From contig JABYQR010000018.1 in assembly GCA_022592445.1 (NCBI GenBank), forward strand, positions 186,001-250,000: a stretch of 64,000 bases of DNA, read 5' to 3'. The DNA comes from Cytidiella melzeri (taxonomy: Eukaryota > Basidiomycota > Agaricomycetes > Polyporales > Irpicaceae). The translations under genes and the position numbers were made by a program. The stretch's first letter is position 1, and each line of letters begins with the position of its first letter. The notes under the pieces were generated by a model. The model did no database searches and was not told the origin of the DNA. It saw only the letters and a list, made by a program, of their open reading frames with translations. Positions 34,502 to 47,100 of this stretch are shown here, piece after piece.

Positions 34502-35029
34502 GTTGACGGCACAGCTCGAGTAGAGTACAATGCGGGAACGGAGCTCGTAGGCTAAGCTGGGATAGTTACAAGTACAAGAACAAAAGAAACCCCGGGCTAG
34601 GCGTTATGGCACCCATCGACAAGACCAGAATCACGTGAAATATTCGACTTGAGGTATCTCAAGGAAGACTCGGCAACGCACTCTATAGCTAAGCCACGGG
34701 AGACAGAAATACAACAGCTGCGATCTGCGCTGCAGTGACGGCGATGGTTTGAAATCTTCGAAGTAGCATCACGTCTTAGTATTGCAGTGCAAACTGGGAC
34801 GTACATAAGTGCTAGTAGGTTACATGGTACGCTAACTTTATGTACCCTATTGGTCTGTATGACTCGGAACTCGCACCCATCTGAGGGACTCCTTACCATG
34901 GAAGCGTCGTGCAGACACAATATGATGATTGACACTGTATACGCAGATCTCCATCTGCACTTGAAGACTTGCCATTCAATGACAGAAAAATAAAGTATTT
35001 GGCGTTTGATATTCCTACACAGCGATTAC
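34502..35029. other. Intergenic, no gene seen
   Basis: Holds the farnesyltransferase promoter side and the 3' side of the dehydrogenase. Short frames only. Confidence 0.5.
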
Positions 35030-36511
35030 TTATGATGAAGCCCAATCATCCACCCTCGAGACCTGTGGACATCCCGGCGCAGGTGGGCTTGAGAACTTGG
35101 TCTCGACAAACACCTTCATGACGCCGCTCTTGCGTTTGTCAAACGCATCGTAGAGCTTCGGGAAATCCTCAAGCGGCACGCGATGAGAAATCATGCTGGG
35201 AATGAGAGACGCATCAGCGCCACAGACACGACTATACAAACAGGACGGCCGACTTACAAAGTAGGGTCAAGTTTTCCGGTCAGGATGTAGTCGTTAAGGA
35301 TTTCTGTCCACCACTTGTGTACCGGAGCCTGGCCATTGCCGATGAGCCTGATGCCCTTCTCCATCAGCGCACCAACATTGACGTGATTTGCGAAACCAGC
35401 ATAGGCAGCAATGATGCCGACACGGCCGCCCTTGCGAACACTCGTTAGCGCCTCGTTGATGGTTTCCGGCACGTCTGTCTCCAGCATCAATGTCTTCTCC
35501 ACTTTGTGCAGCATCGTCTTCGGCTCATGGAACGTGCCGCAGTCGAGCGCAACGTCGAGCCCGCCGGGACAAACTTCCTGCAGGCGCTTCACAACATCTG
35601 TATGCTTCGAGAAGTCAAGTGGCTCGACGCCGGTCTTTTCCTGCGCAAATTGGAGTCGTTCGGGGACGCTGTCAATACCAATTATGCGTTTTGCACCCTT
35701 GAGCTTGGCGAATTGAGCGACGCATTGACCGATGGGGCCAAGACCCCAGATGCCAACGGTATCTCCTTCATTGACACCGGTGTCCATGACGCAATGGTAC
35801 GCCGTTGAGAGTACATCAGACAGGTAGAGGACCTTCTCGTCTGGCACGCCTTCGGGCACCGCAAGCAAGTTCACGTTGCCCTTAGGGACACGAACGTATT
35901 CGGCTTGGCCTCCGGGGAAACCACCTGTGAAGTGCGAGTATCCGAAGAAGCCAGCGTCGCGATGACCGTACATATAGTTTTGAAGCCTGTGTGATTTGTG
36001 AGCATGAGCATATTGCTGCGAGGACGAGTGACTTACGTGGAGGGGTTTGTGCGGTCGCAGAAGCTAGACAGCTTCTGCTTGCAGTAATTGCACTCGCCGC
36101 ACGCAATTTGGAAAGAGACAACGACGCGGTCGCCGGGTTTGTGGTTGGTGACATTTGGGCCAACCTTGTCGACAACACCCATGAACTCTAGGTAATGCGT
36201 AAGCTCGCTTGCAATGTTGGAAAGGTGAGAAGCAGCTCACCGTGTCCAAGGATGTCACCCTTCTGCAAGGCTACAATCTCTCCGTGGTACAAGTGAAGAT
36301 CTGAGCCACAGATTGTCGTGCCCGTAACCTTGAGAATGACGTCGTCTGGTTCTGTAATGTCTGGAACCGGGGCCTGGACGATGCGGACGTCTTGAGGGCC
36401 AAACCATGCGAGCGCCTTCATCATCTCGCCCGTTTTCCTGCCCTTGTATTCGGGGTGTATCTCCGTGGGTACAGTACCCATGGACTGAGTGGAATGGTCA
36501 GAGAGGTTCAT
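35030..36511 (-). CDS. Zinc-dependent alcohol dehydrogenase, MDR superfamily (438 aa)
   Basis: Four exons (36511-36241, 36187-36037, 35986-35258, 35195-35030) sum to 439 codons. The N-terminal GroES-like part has the catalytic-zinc Cys in TTICGSDLH, the GHG motif before the first intron, and the structural zinc Cys cluster (ACGECNYCKQKLSSFC). The cofactor fold has GIWGLGPIGQ with the NAD-binding GxGxxG and an acidic residue after the next strand (IGIDSVPERL), which favours NAD(H). The KALAWFGPQDVRI start and HYTGGFPGGQAEYVRVP-like region fit the glutathione-independent formaldehyde dehydrogenase/threonine dehydrogenase-like branch; the substrate is not certain. ATG 36511 is chosen because a TATA-like box lies 110 bp upstream; ATG 36481 is an alternative. 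The longer open frame to 36727 begins upstream of that box. Confidence 0.88.
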
Positions 36512-36620
36512 GCACCTTGCGAAAGATGGCGTACATTCTGCACTGCGTTGGCTATCGCTTGCATGTTGGACGTGTGGAGAGTAAGATACGGATGCTTGGT
36601 CAAGGCGACCTTTGCTTGTC

Positions 36621-36630
36621 TTATATAATA
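36621..36630 (-). promoter_or_regulatory. TATA-like box of the dehydrogenase gene
   Basis: Reads TATTATATAA on the minus strand, about 110 bases before the ATG at 36511. It helps reject the upstream ATG at 36727. Confidence 0.5.
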
Positions 36631-36639
36631 CGAGAGTTG

Positions 36640-37486
36640 ACGAGTATCGCTCCAACTTGTGGCTCACGCATGACATCACGAGTTTATGCCTGGGAGGCGG
36701 AGGACTGAAGCGGGAGGATCGTTCCAATGTTCACCCGGCCGACGCCCGGAGAACCGTGACCAGTGTTCGAATCCTCTCCATGTGTGAGTCAGCCTGTAGT
36801 AGGCCCTGTATACGGAGACTGAACTGGTGCAAGTAGCTGCAAAGTAGGGTAGTCGGCATTTACTCATGCACAAGATTATAGACAGTGCTCACCATGATAA
36901 TGACCTTTGCTGCGTATCTAGTAGGTATTTGCAAGGTTGTTGAGTCAGTGAAAGCGATGATGTTCGGCAGTAGGCGCTGAGTACTGAGTCCCCGAAGAGA
37001 ACATAGGCGCGATCGGTTCCGAACAGTCGGTGTCCTCTCTTGTACAAGTCTGCTAAGGAGATCAAAACTCTCTAAGATTGGCTTGTCTCCGGAAGTTCAG
37101 CTAAACGGCGATGTTCTTACAGCCACTTCCATAATGATGGGCAGGCGTGTGTGAATCACACGAAGGCGGACTACGAGCTGGGTGGCAATTTGAAGTCGCC
37201 GACGTACTCCGTCACGCTTATGGAAGTGCTACTTACTCAAGTCGCCGTCTGTCTGTATGGTGATGGATTTCACAGCCAGACCACGGCGATATACCCAAAT
37301 GTCAGCGGCCCCTAATTGCGTGACTAATAAGTAGACTGGGTATGCACAAGCGGAGGAAAAAAAAACTTTCCTTCCTCCTCGTCGTCTGGCAAGTCGCCTC
37401 AGAGACAACGGTGAGTGCTTGAGTCTTGAGTTTGAACCTCTACGATAGAATCTGAACAACATCCCGCTCAATATTGCCATTTAGAG
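36640..37486. other. Intergenic between divergent genes, no further gene seen
   Basis: Short frames on both strands carry no recognisable content; presumed promoter region for the BTB gene at 37,487. Confidence 0.45.
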
Positions 37487-38695
37487 ATGAAGAGAACGCA
37501 CACCGCGACCGACATCGATTCGCACGAAGCCAACACCTGTGACTGTCAGGTCTGCTCGCGCGCCCGAAACAACGCGCAGACCAGGAGCAAAAAGTACTGG
37601 TCAGATGAAGGCACTGTGGTCATCCAGATTCAACAAACGCTGTATAGGCTGTACAGAGGGCAACTCTGCCAGCAATCCGACTATTTCAGGAAAATGTTCG
37701 CGGACGCTACAAGCACAGACGGCCAGAAGTTGACGGCACAGGGCGGCATTGTCAGCTACAAGGTATCTGTAGATGTTGCCAGTGCGGACTTCGATCAGCT
37801 TTGGGAATGCATTCAAAACGGACTGTACGTGCTCTGTCTGTAAGAGCTTTCTCGTCATGACACTGACGCACCACATAGGCTATACGCCTTCGCCCTCCCC
37901 ACGTTCTCAACACTTGCATCCGTCCTCCGTGCAGCGACAGCGCTCGATTTTCCGGTACCGCGAGAATTTGCCAGACGCGCCTTAGGAGTTATGTGGTCAG
38001 CAGATCTCGCAAAGGTCACTGGTGAAGCTCTCCCAGACGCAGCCATAGCTGCACAGCTGGCGGCGGTATACAACTTACCTACAATGCGGAAGCGAGCGCT
38101 CTATGAGCTTCTGCGTCAAGAGAATTATAGCCAAGCCGATACGTTGTTGGACACGCAGGCTACCGCAGCCCTTAGCGACAAAGAGCCCACGATGACAGAT
38201 GCCCTCCCGCGGAATGACATCCTGCTCCTTGCACTCGCGCGTCAGCACGTACAGGACGAGTGGTTTTCCATCCTCCGGGAACCTCGAGGCCTCACAGGCA
38301 CATGTACTGTCGAGGTCTGCAAGACTCGCGATCGTTCTCAAGCTCATCGGGTATGGGAAAAGAAGGTCTTACGTACAGCCTTGCTGAAGTTCGGCTTGAC
38401 GGACCCATTGGTCGCGCTGCAAATTGTTGGTAAACTCGACTGGAATCAGTGCGGCTACTGTGTACACTGTATCGCCAGCATTCAGAGGTGGTCCGCGGAG
38501 GAGCAAATTCGCGTTTGGAAGCTGCTGGACCAATGGTTGCGCATTTCGAGTGTCGACGGTCCTATACCCGTCTCTGATACTGCACCCTGTACGATTTTGG
38601 GTACCCGGAACACACTGCCAGCCAGCGTGCCTCATACACCTCGACCTCCGGCGGGCTTGAAACCCACTATTTCCACTCTGCCTGCGACTCAATAG
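37487..38695 (+). CDS. BTB/POZ-like protein (384 aa)
   Basis: Two exons (37487-37824 and 37879-38695) sum to 385 codons. The N-terminal 40 residues are Cys/His/charged (CDCQVCSRARNN). A BTB-type region follows: VVIQIQQTLYRLYRGQLCQQSDYFRKMF, split over strands, with SVDVASADFDQLWECI. The helical C-terminal half has a CxxC-like pair (GYCVHC) and ends in a Pro-rich tail. Basidiomycete genomes carry many such BTB proteins, thought to act in protein-protein contacts or as ubiquitin-ligase adaptors; the partner is unknown. It shares its BTB and C-terminal parts with the fusion protein at 29,271 but lacks the zinc cluster. Confidence 0.8.
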
Positions 38696-39291
38696 TAGCG
38701 ATAAACAAATTCGATCTATTTCTTGAAGACGTGCTTGATTTTCAACGTTCTGGATGGCGATTGCTTTCTGTTACCACTGATAGTACTGAAGTAGATTTAT
38801 GAGTGGATAGGTCTTCGACAGATATGGTGCGTTGAGCATATTGTGGTAGACTTCACCGCTGACAGCAACCTCATTTTGCACGTTACTGCTCTCCAGCTCG
38901 ACTCTGATTCTGCGTTATTCACAACCATCAATCCTGAGATTATACGTATCTAGGTTGTGGTGACTACCGCATCAGAGCGTCTAGGAACATGCGGGTTATC
39001 GCACATGTCGCCTTGGCAACACCTCTAAGCCGTCCAGACCCCGAACTTATTGAATGCTATAAAGGTAAGCTTGGGTAAATTCGCGCGTCTCAAGTTCTCT
39101 CTCCATCCTCGTCCCACTGACTGGCTCAGTTGTCTGCGCAAACTTCCTTCATTTGTCCCACTTTCATTCGATTTTCGGCTGAATCTCGAAGCGTTGACCC
39201 GCTCTTTCCTTTCTTCGCGCAATTCCTGACACTGAGTCTGTCTTTGACACATTTTTTCCCTCGCTCACATTCGACAGAATCACCGTCAAAA
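38696..39291. other. Intergenic, promoter of small secreted protein gene
   Basis: No gene. A GCTATAAAG TATA-like box near 39,056 lies about 235 bases before the ATG at 39,292, and a CT-rich leader (39,090-39,280) precedes the start, as often seen in well-expressed fungal genes. Confidence 0.45.
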
Positions 39292-39813
39292 ATGCTCTTC
39301 TCTATCCTACTCATCTTGTCCGCGTTCGTTCTCTCCGTTCTCGCTGCACCACTGTCCGCGCGCCAGGAGCAAATCAATAACGTAAAGTGTACAGGAGGAA
39401 CGTACGTTTTCAATCTCCTTTGTGTTAATGCGTGCGCATGCTGACTCTTCGATATACGCAGTGCTCTCGACTTCCATACCGTAAACGTCGCACTGCTCCA
39501 GATCTGCGGTGGTATTGCGGGCACGATTGAAAAGTGCGAAGGGGCACCAAAGACAACAACTGGAGTATCTGGAAATGTTCAGTTCTCCATTACTCCTGTG
39601 CAACCAGGCGCCACGATTAACATTTCAAAGGGCCGCTGGGAACGTGCGTTTTCTGATTTGAATGTGTGGTAATGCTTTGCAAGGCTGACAAAGGCGCATA
39701 CAGAGGGAATCAAGGCTGCGTTCGCGCAATGCGGAGAGGACATACCCTTCACTGCGACCTTTGTGGGCGGCGCGAGCACGGGGGATGTGAACGTCGAGCT
39801 TAAGCAGATATGA
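39292..39813 (+). CDS. Small secreted protein (133 aa)
   Basis: Three exons (39292-39401, 39462-39643, 39704-39813) sum to 134 codons. The first 19 residues are a clear signal peptide (LFSILLILSAFVLSVLAAP), followed by a possible KEX2-type site (SAR-Q). The mature chain of about 110 residues has four cysteines (VKC, QIC, EKC, QCGED), enough for two disulfides, and a beta-rich, Gly/Thr-containing sequence. No family recognised; secreted proteins of this size in basidiomycetes include hydrophobin-unlike effectors and lipid-binding ML-like proteins, but I cannot assign one. Confidence 0.8.
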
Positions 39814-40319
39814 TGAGCTGGACGCAGAACTTTGGTCGTCGATACTTGGGCGAGCACGGGGCATACTCTGTCATTCGGAATATTGTTTGAATTCAACTTG
39901 AAGCTTAACCTTGGGGCTGCGCACTTGTGACACCCTTACCTCAAGTGAGGGCATTCCAGCCGTGCTGGACGTCCTGCTAAGGCCACCGTGCTTTTCCAGC
40001 GTCTAACACTGTATATCCCAGTAAGGCAATTGTCCAAAACTGAACAACGATCGCTGCTTCGCGAAGACTGGGACGTCAAGGCTCAGGTATATAAGCAGGC
40101 GAGTGTTGACTTTGCTACGTTCCTCCCGTCTCCCATCCTGGTGCTTACTCGTCCCGTCAGCCCCAGCACGCCAGCCTATGCACAGCCTATAACCCACGTT
40201 CTTTTATTATACCACACGCTCTCTACAACCCAGCCTCTGTCAGCCTCTGCACGAATATACATTACGAAGCCTCACGTCTTGCTCGTCACTTACGACTTTA
40301 CGACCAGAGACAACTTACG

Positions 40320-41482
40320 ATGTTTTTCCCTTCACCGCAAGCCTTGCTTTTCCTTGTCCTCGCCGTTGGTGCGACCGCGAACCCTAGTAACCCTCCTTTT
40401 GCGATAACGCGAAGAAGCGATGGCGTCTCTGCGTTCAACCCATTAGGTGGAACATCGAACAGCCCGCTGGAGATGGTGATGACGAACGCTGAACGGATGG
40501 CGCTCGGTCTTCCGCTCAACAAGCCTCATATCCGCCGGCGAGGTACGATTTCGGGTTTCTCTGCGTGACACCGACCTGATGACTGGTAATAAAAAACATA
40601 GCGCGCACAGCCGATCATCCTCGTCCCTCTGCCGTAGCAGCTGCCGCAAAACCAGGACCTACAGGTACCGACGCGTGTACTACGCGCACAGGCGTCTTGC
40701 ACGTAACGTCACCGAATACAAACGATCCCACGCGTCCTGCGCTGGATGGATACCTGAGCCGAGCTGCGAACGTATTTGGAGAGTATTTGTACACGACGGA
40801 TAGGAGCCAGGCATTGACAGTGACTATCAATGACTGCCACGACGGTGCTCCTTCCGATCTGCGTTCTACGGTACGTGTATACCTGGAAAACATAGACCAA
40901 GGCTGACGTGTTTGCAATTTATAAGAACGGGTTCAAGACGTTCCCGCTCGTAGGAGCGATCAAAGGGTTCTCGAGCGACAATGCCGAACTGCGCGCGAAC
41001 TCGTACAACTACCTGTACATCGGTGGTGTTACCCAAAGTGCGTTATTTGATAGTGGAAGCAGCATGGATGGCTAAAAATGTGCTTACTGTCTGCAGCGGC
41101 ACCGCATGCGACTCCGCAGGATGTGGCGAACTCATTCAGCGCGACAACAGGAGACAAGGAGCCTAGTGAGAGCGCAATTTGGAGTCTCGCTCTACGAGGG
41201 AGTGAAACAGTAGTCGAGGCCCAGTGGGTGAATTCCGATGGTTGTGAGTTGTTATGTTTTATAAGCTGGATTGGCCAACTAAGAGGCTTGAAAGCGCTAC
41301 CGACAAACACGTTGGTGTATATACCGAGCACGAATGTGTTTGCGCTGGTTGGAGACGTGGCAACGTTTGAGGCGACGTTCGAGGATGCTTCCACTGTGGT
41401 GCGTATCCGATATCTACGTGACTGAGTATCAGAGAGAACTGACGAAGATGCTTAGACCCTGGTATTGGAGGATATGGCTTGA
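40320..41482 (+). CDS. Secreted protein of unknown family (303 aa)
   Basis: Six exons (40320-40542, 40602-40870, 40902-41037, 41097-41240, 41286-41398, 41456-41482) sum to 304 codons. A hydrophobic signal peptide (LLFLVLAVGATA) is followed by ITRR, a possible processing site. The middle has LSRAANVFGEYLYTTDR and FKTFPLVGAIKGFSSDN segments, and the C-terminus is beta-rich (LVYIPSTNVFALVGDVATFE). Only three Cys are predicted in the mature chain. The last exon encodes just eight residues plus the stop. It lies 500 bp downstream of another secreted-protein gene on the same strand. Function unknown; extracellular location inferred. Confidence 0.72.
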
Positions 41483-41880
41483 TCGCGTCGATATTAACAC
41501 AGATTGCACTGAGCTAGATACGATGGCGAGGGTTATTTCATGTTGTGGCAGACGACACGGCACTTTTGTTGAACCAGAACCTCTCCTAGTACATAACCTC
41601 CATGAAGCTCGCCACACTCGCCAGGAGTATGTCGTCCGCCTCTACTGTGCTCTATGTGTGATTTCACGATGCGTGCGGTCGTTCTTGAAGCCCAAAGTGC
41701 ATAAACACTTTTAGCCTCGTCTTCACTCATCCCCAACTCGTTCGTTCCTTTGTCCTTTGGAATACTGGACCAAGGTGTCAGTGCTCTCTCCTAGTCACTT
41801 AGCGTCGTTGAGTCGACTAGTAACGTCAGAGTCTTTGTTTCTTCCCAGACCACCCGTAATCGTTGCTCTGTAGTTCACAA

Positions 41881-42230
41881 ATGCTTCTTACTTCTTCGTA
41901 GCCATCTTGGCCTCCTTCGTCGCTGCTCAGAGCGAGTACATTATCGGGTCTAATTTGTATATTCATCAGGCTGCGCACCTTTTCATAGCGCCTCCTTCGG
42001 GTGTACTACTGCCTCCTCAACTGCAGGCTCTAAATCTGCCTCCACCACCTCTTCCTCGAGCTGCATTTCCACTCTCCCCACCAGCAACAGCTCTGCTCCT
42101 GCACCTGCCATGGCTGCTATTTTGCTCCCTCAGTGGTCTCGCTGCGCTCCTCTATCAAAGCAGTACCTGGAGGGATACTGTTGTCGCAAATCGAGTTTTC
42201 TCGTATCTGGAGACATTTGTGAAGTGAGTT
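41881..42230 (+). pseudogene. Broken small secreted protein gene
   Basis: An ATG at 41,881 meets TAG after six codons, but the next frame reads straight into a signal-peptide-like AILASFVAAQSEYIIG. Further on, a third frame reads a Ser/Thr run with cysteines (TTSSSSSCISTLPTSNSS) of the kind found in GPI or wall proteins. At least two frame changes would be needed, or unrecognised introns, so it is called a degenerate gene. It follows two secreted-protein genes on the same strand. Confidence 0.3.
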
Positions 42231-42598
42231 CGACCGTCGTAGGCAAAAGCAAGTGAGCCTATATTCCCGCGACCCATAACGCATCACGGTACAATTCTCC
42301 TGCACGCCGCGAGTCTTACAGATGACTCCTCCACTTGCAACGCGCGTCTGGGGAAGCTCACTCCCTTTTGCAGTAACTATCGTAAACTGTCTGATATGTT
42401 CTGAATGTCAGGAAACGCTGAACTAATATCTCAATACTCAATGCAAAGTGGTGATGGAAGAAATGGAAGTGAAACGAACAAAACACAAAAACAGTAACAG
42501 CAAAACTACGCTAGTAACAACTGCTCGAACACATCACTCCAGAGTAGCATGGATATCAGCTATTCAGATTTCGTCATGGCGTACCGGAAATTCCAAGC

Positions 42599-43744
42599 TC
42601 AGCGCATACGCCCAACGGCGTTCTCGTTCTCCCGTCCTTGTCCTCTTCCTCGTCGGCTCGAGGCGTAAGTATGTTTCGAAGGATCGAAGGGAGGCGTCGC
42701 ATCGGGATGAAGCTTCGGTCGAAATCTTGTTACGTTAGAGATATCCGAAAGGACGGAGAACACCCGTGAAGAAATCGAGCTTCCTGCGCTACCCATCTTC
42801 TTCTGACTGGCCGCCTTCGATGTCTTAGTCCAGTCTTGCTCGCAAGCATCGTAATTGTTGTCTACGAGATCTCGTGGTGCATTCCATGACATGGGAGGAA
42901 CAGCGAGAAAGCGGTTAACGTCGTCCGGCTTCAGGCTCATAGCGTCACTGTCGTCCACCGAGGAACTGTCCGAATCCGAGTTCATAATGCTGTCGGACGG
43001 AGATAGATCTGTGTCTGCAAAATACAATGGCATAGGGGGACGTGTGAAGTGCTCGACGACAATACGAGGAACCAAGTTAACGGCCGGCTCGATGATTTCG
43101 ACGATAGTAGATGTCATCGCGTGGTCAAAAACGCTGGCGTGATTGTCCGCACCAATCCCGATATCGAGGGAGCTACTGAGGTTGGCGATTATTGCCGTCT
43201 CGACATCAGCCTGTACAGCACGAGGCAGCGAGAGTGTGAGAGAAGGCACAGGAGATGAAGGGCTGTCGCATGCATTGCCTCTAGAACCACTGCGAGGAAG
43301 ACCAGGGGAAAAGAATTCGTGCCAAGTGTCCACATTCTGTGTCGAGCCCAGCTGCTCGGTGTGCGCGCCGAATGATTGCGGAGACGTTTGGCTGGGAGAA
43401 TGAGAGACACTAGCAGGGGAGAGAACGAGCCTTTTCAAGGTCAAGGTCTTGCTGTCCTTTTCCTGAGACAAAGACTCGGACGCATAAGCAAGCCCAGGTA
43501 AAACGAGGGGCCTCAGTACCTCATGCCGATCGACCCCTTCTTCTTTTCCAGCAGCTTGTTTGGAACGGCGGCATCTACGAACGACGAGGAGCCCTAGGTA
43601 TATCGTGACACCTAGCTGAATGAGCGCCCCGAGCACGAATGCTGCCATCAGAACCGTCTTGTTGAGGTTGGCGTCGAATGCGTCTTGAGCGGAGGAGGAG
43701 GAGGACGGCTGATACGTTCTGGCGGTGGTACCTGAGGGGGCCAT
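42599..43744 (-). CDS. Single-pass membrane protein (381 aa), unknown function
   Basis: A single exon of 382 codons from ATG 43,744. Residues about 1-25 are Ser/Thr-rich, and one transmembrane helix lies near 31-55 (LMAAFVLGALIQLGVTIYL). Basic residues (RRCRRSKQ) follow, giving an extracellular N-terminus and a cytosolic tail. The tail of about 320 residues is Ser/Pro/Asp-rich and probably disordered, with a basic end (RRGRGQGREN). The frame is open upstream to 43,879, but an AATAAAAG box lies in that stretch, so the MAPSG start is preferred. This layout is common for basidiomycete surface proteins; no function is assigned. Confidence 0.65.
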   Translation of the reverse strand: MAPSGTTARTYQPSSSSSAQDAFDANLNKTVLMAAFVLGALIQLGVTIYLGLLVVRRCRRSKQAAGKEEGVDRHEVLRPLVLPGLAYASESLSQEKDSKTLTLKRLVLSPASVSHSPSQTSPQSFGAHTEQLGSTQNVDTWHEFFSPGLPRSGSRGNACDSPSSPVPSLTLSLPRAVQADVETAIIANLSSSLDIGIGADNHASVFDHAMTSTIVEIIEPAVNLVPRIVVEHFTRPPMPLYFADTDLSPSDSIMNSDSDSSSVDDSDAMSLKPDDVNRFLAVPPMSWNAPRDLVDNNYDACEQDWTKTSKAASQKKMGSAGSSISSRVFSVLSDISNVTRFRPKLHPDATPPFDPSKHTYASSRRGRGQGRENENAVGRMR

Positions 43745-44197
43745 GATGGTCGGTGTCGGTGTGGGAGCCTGATCTAAAGGGAGCAAAGGAGAAGGAATAC
43801 ACAGACTAGAAAAATGAACGATGTAAATATGTTGGCTTTTATTATTTTGCAATGTCCAGCCTCGACTGGTTTGCCGCATCGCATCTAGTAAAGCCAGAGA
43901 TCTGTCAGCCGTAACTCCTGACTTTGTTGAAACTTTTGCAAAGACGTATGAGATGCAGACAGGCGGCCTCAGAATTCGTCCTCAGAAGATACAGGTCGCA
44001 ACTGAAGGCTTTACCATCGCGAGAGAGCACTTCAGAGTGATGGCCGTTGTGAATCTTGTGGTTAGTACGGATACTGAGGCCTGAGGAGCAGCCGCGCAGG
44101 CGAAACGCGATCACGGGATATCCACGTGATTGTGACAAACGCCTCTTGCCACGGCGGCCAGGGCACAACTACGTACGTTCATCATCATCTCGCGACA

Positions 44198-47100
44198 ATG
44201 CCGCCCTCTCTACGACGCTCAACGCGCGGGAAATCGGATCCTAGTGAGAGATTGCAAGGCGCAGAGGGCGCATCGCCGTCCAAAGTCGTTCACACACGCA
44301 GCGTCAAGGTGGCCGCTGACCTCACTAGCGATCAGTGGGATACACTACGGGATGAGGGAACGGACATTAAGACGTTACAAACACATTTTCTCACTACACT
44401 AGAAGCGTACAAGAACCCGGTGAAGACCTTTGGGAAATCGAAACGAACGGGCCAGTCGAATGTCGAGGCATTTGCTGTTGGAGATACCGTTCTCATCGAC
44501 CCCACAATGCCGTCGGGCGAGCCTAGCATCGCTGTGATAACAGGGATATGGAAAGTAACGATAGGCGACGAGGACTTTTGTTTGAATGTCTCCGTTCACT
44601 GGTTTCTGAGGCCAACACAGCTACCGGCTGTACGGGCAGAACGTGCCCAGGAGAAAGTAAGACATCACCCTTCATCTGTGGTATCTGTCTCAACGGTCTC
44701 AGGCAGAAATATACTATCTTCTGACTGGCGCCTCTATCCTCCCTTCCACGAGGGTCATTGGCCGTTGCATTGTTACGTCGAGCAGAACTTTGGGGTACAG
44801 CGGTATGTGCGTATCTCCCGATGGGTAGTTGTATTGAACTCAAAGCCTTTGGCAGAACATGAACAGACTTATTGCTGTTTCTATGCTACGAACACCCAGA
44901 AAGGGCTATTCTACGACTTCGACTGGGAGAGGCATAAGAGCGAAGCACTCAAGTTCACCAGGCACTGGGAATCATTGCAGCAATGGGATGTTACGGCGAT
45001 TAACCCTCCAGAGACACCAAAGAAACAGCAGTCAGCTATAAAACGATCTACGGCGCCTCGACAAGCTTTTCTTCCTGATGTCCCCGAAGTAGAAGAAAAT
45101 TCTGAGGCGTCTGACGATGATGTAACAGAGCCTGGATCTCCATCCAAACGGAAGAGGAAAAGAGCTGTGCGAGCTTCTGTGTCTCCAACAAAACGTGTCA
45201 AAACTACTACTAGCGATTTGCCGGAGGTTAGTGGCAGCTTCCGTCCACCGGCAGTAGAGCTAGAGGACGACACGCTCCCTACTCCTTACACTCCCTCGAG
45301 ACGAGGTCGAAAGACTGCCGCAACTCACTATTCGGATTTCAGGAAACACAGTAAGCCTGCGGACAATGCAAGCAAAGAGTTTGCTCCCAGCACCCCCTCG
45401 CGTCGAGCTCGAGCCCGAGCTGTGGCTACTTCACGTTCTACACGGAAATCTTCGCTGAGGAAGCCGGTATTGTCCGACGAAGATGACAGTGGTTCAGAAT
45501 TTGAAGCTCCCTCAGAGCCGAGTGAGTCGGAACCTGAGGTAGACCAGCACTCCGAGGCAGAAGTGGACAATGTCCAAGACGAGCCAGATGCTGAAGACTT
45601 TACGCCTCGAACTCCTTCGCGTAGGAAACGAGGCTCAGTCGCGGGCACACCGCGACGGCCCCGGACAACCTTGGCAGCACCTACTCCTCACTCGAAAGCT
45701 GCACTTCGCGCTAGGGCCAAGAAACGATCTCTCGCCGTGCGTCCACCTCCACCAGGCGGCATGCAGGATCTATCACTGCAATTGGAGAATGTTTCCAAAG
45801 ACCCCTGGTTGCGTGCCATGCATGTTTTGCACGTGTCTGCTCGACCCGAGGCGCATAGACTACCATGTCGAGAAACAGAGTATTCTAAAGTCCTTCAGGC
45901 TGTCGAGGAACTACTTGAAGAGGGTAGCGGCGGCTGTATCTGTGAGTTCATATAGGTTTCAACATAATAATCCCACTGAGAGGCAGTGCAGACATCTCGG
46001 GTGTACCAGGGACGGGGAAGACTGCCACTGTGCACGCAGTGGTTCGCGAATTAAAGAGGATGGCCGAGCAGAATGTGCGTGTCGCCTTGATAGTAACGCT
46101 ACCTGCCACTGATCTTCTATTTAGGAAGCCAATCCGTTCACGTACGTCGAGATCAATGGACTCCGGATACCTGAACCTTCAGCAGCGTATAATCTGCTCT
46201 GGGAAGCAGTATCTGGCCACAAAGTCTCACGTGAAGGACATCTCAATATCAGTTCCAAGGAGTCTTTGAAACTGCTCACCAGACATTTCGGTCAAGGCGA
46301 GAGGATTGGTCCTGGTGGTCATGCATGGTCAGTCCTCTACGGGAGTCTGGCTGTCACGAGCTAACATGGAATATATAGTATTGTGTTGATGGATGAGCTA
46401 GACCAACTGATGACCACGAAACAGGATGTGGTGTACAATTTCTTCAATTGGCCAACGTTGCTAGGTTCAAAGCTTATCGTCTTGGCGGTGGCTAACACGA
46501 TGGATCTTCCTGAGCGTGTTATGTCAGGTCGTGTAAGAAGCCGACTTGGTAGGCCATATATTACGGGCGTTCCACTCGTTCCTGATGATACTCTGTGTCA
46601 GGTATGGTCCGAATCAACTTCCAACCGTATACAACTCCACAGCTCGAGCAAATCGTCAAGGCAAGACTTCTGCACGCGAAAGAAGGCCTTCCTTCCAATA
46701 CTGCGGACGTAATTGCGCCAGATGGTATCAAGTTCGCTGCGATGAAAGTATCCTCTATTAGCGGAGATGCACGTAGAGTACTGGATATTTGTCGGTGCGT
46801 ACAACAAGTAATTGGCTCGGGCTTTATACTGATCAGCAAGCATCAGGCGAGCTGTTGAGCTTGTGCAATCGCATTCACGGACTGCGCGGACAGATGATGT
46901 CAAACGCGTTATCGTGGACATGCAGAATAGTCCCACTGCGGCGTACCTGCGCGATTTGAGCTTCCACGAACGTCTCATGCTTGCAGCGCTTCTTCGGTGT
47001 GTCAAACGAGAAGGTGTAGAGGAGATCAAGTGGGGAGACGTAAGTGGAATACATTCGCGACTTGTTATTTCTTCTGACTTTTGCCAAATTGTCTAGGTCC

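Noticed and set aside
36512..36727. N-terminal extension of the alcohol dehydrogenase to ATG 36,727
   Set aside because: The TATA-like box lies downstream of that ATG, and the extension has no targeting-peptide character that would justify it.
36705..36775. tRNA-like end (GTTCGAATCC near 36,764)
   Set aside because: The bases before it do not form a T stem, and no acceptor, D or anticodon stem pairing was found at the right distances.
43745..43879. Upstream extension of the membrane protein
   Set aside because: Contains a TATA-like AATAAAAG box and non-conserved-looking sequence; the downstream MAPSG start gives a sensible topology.
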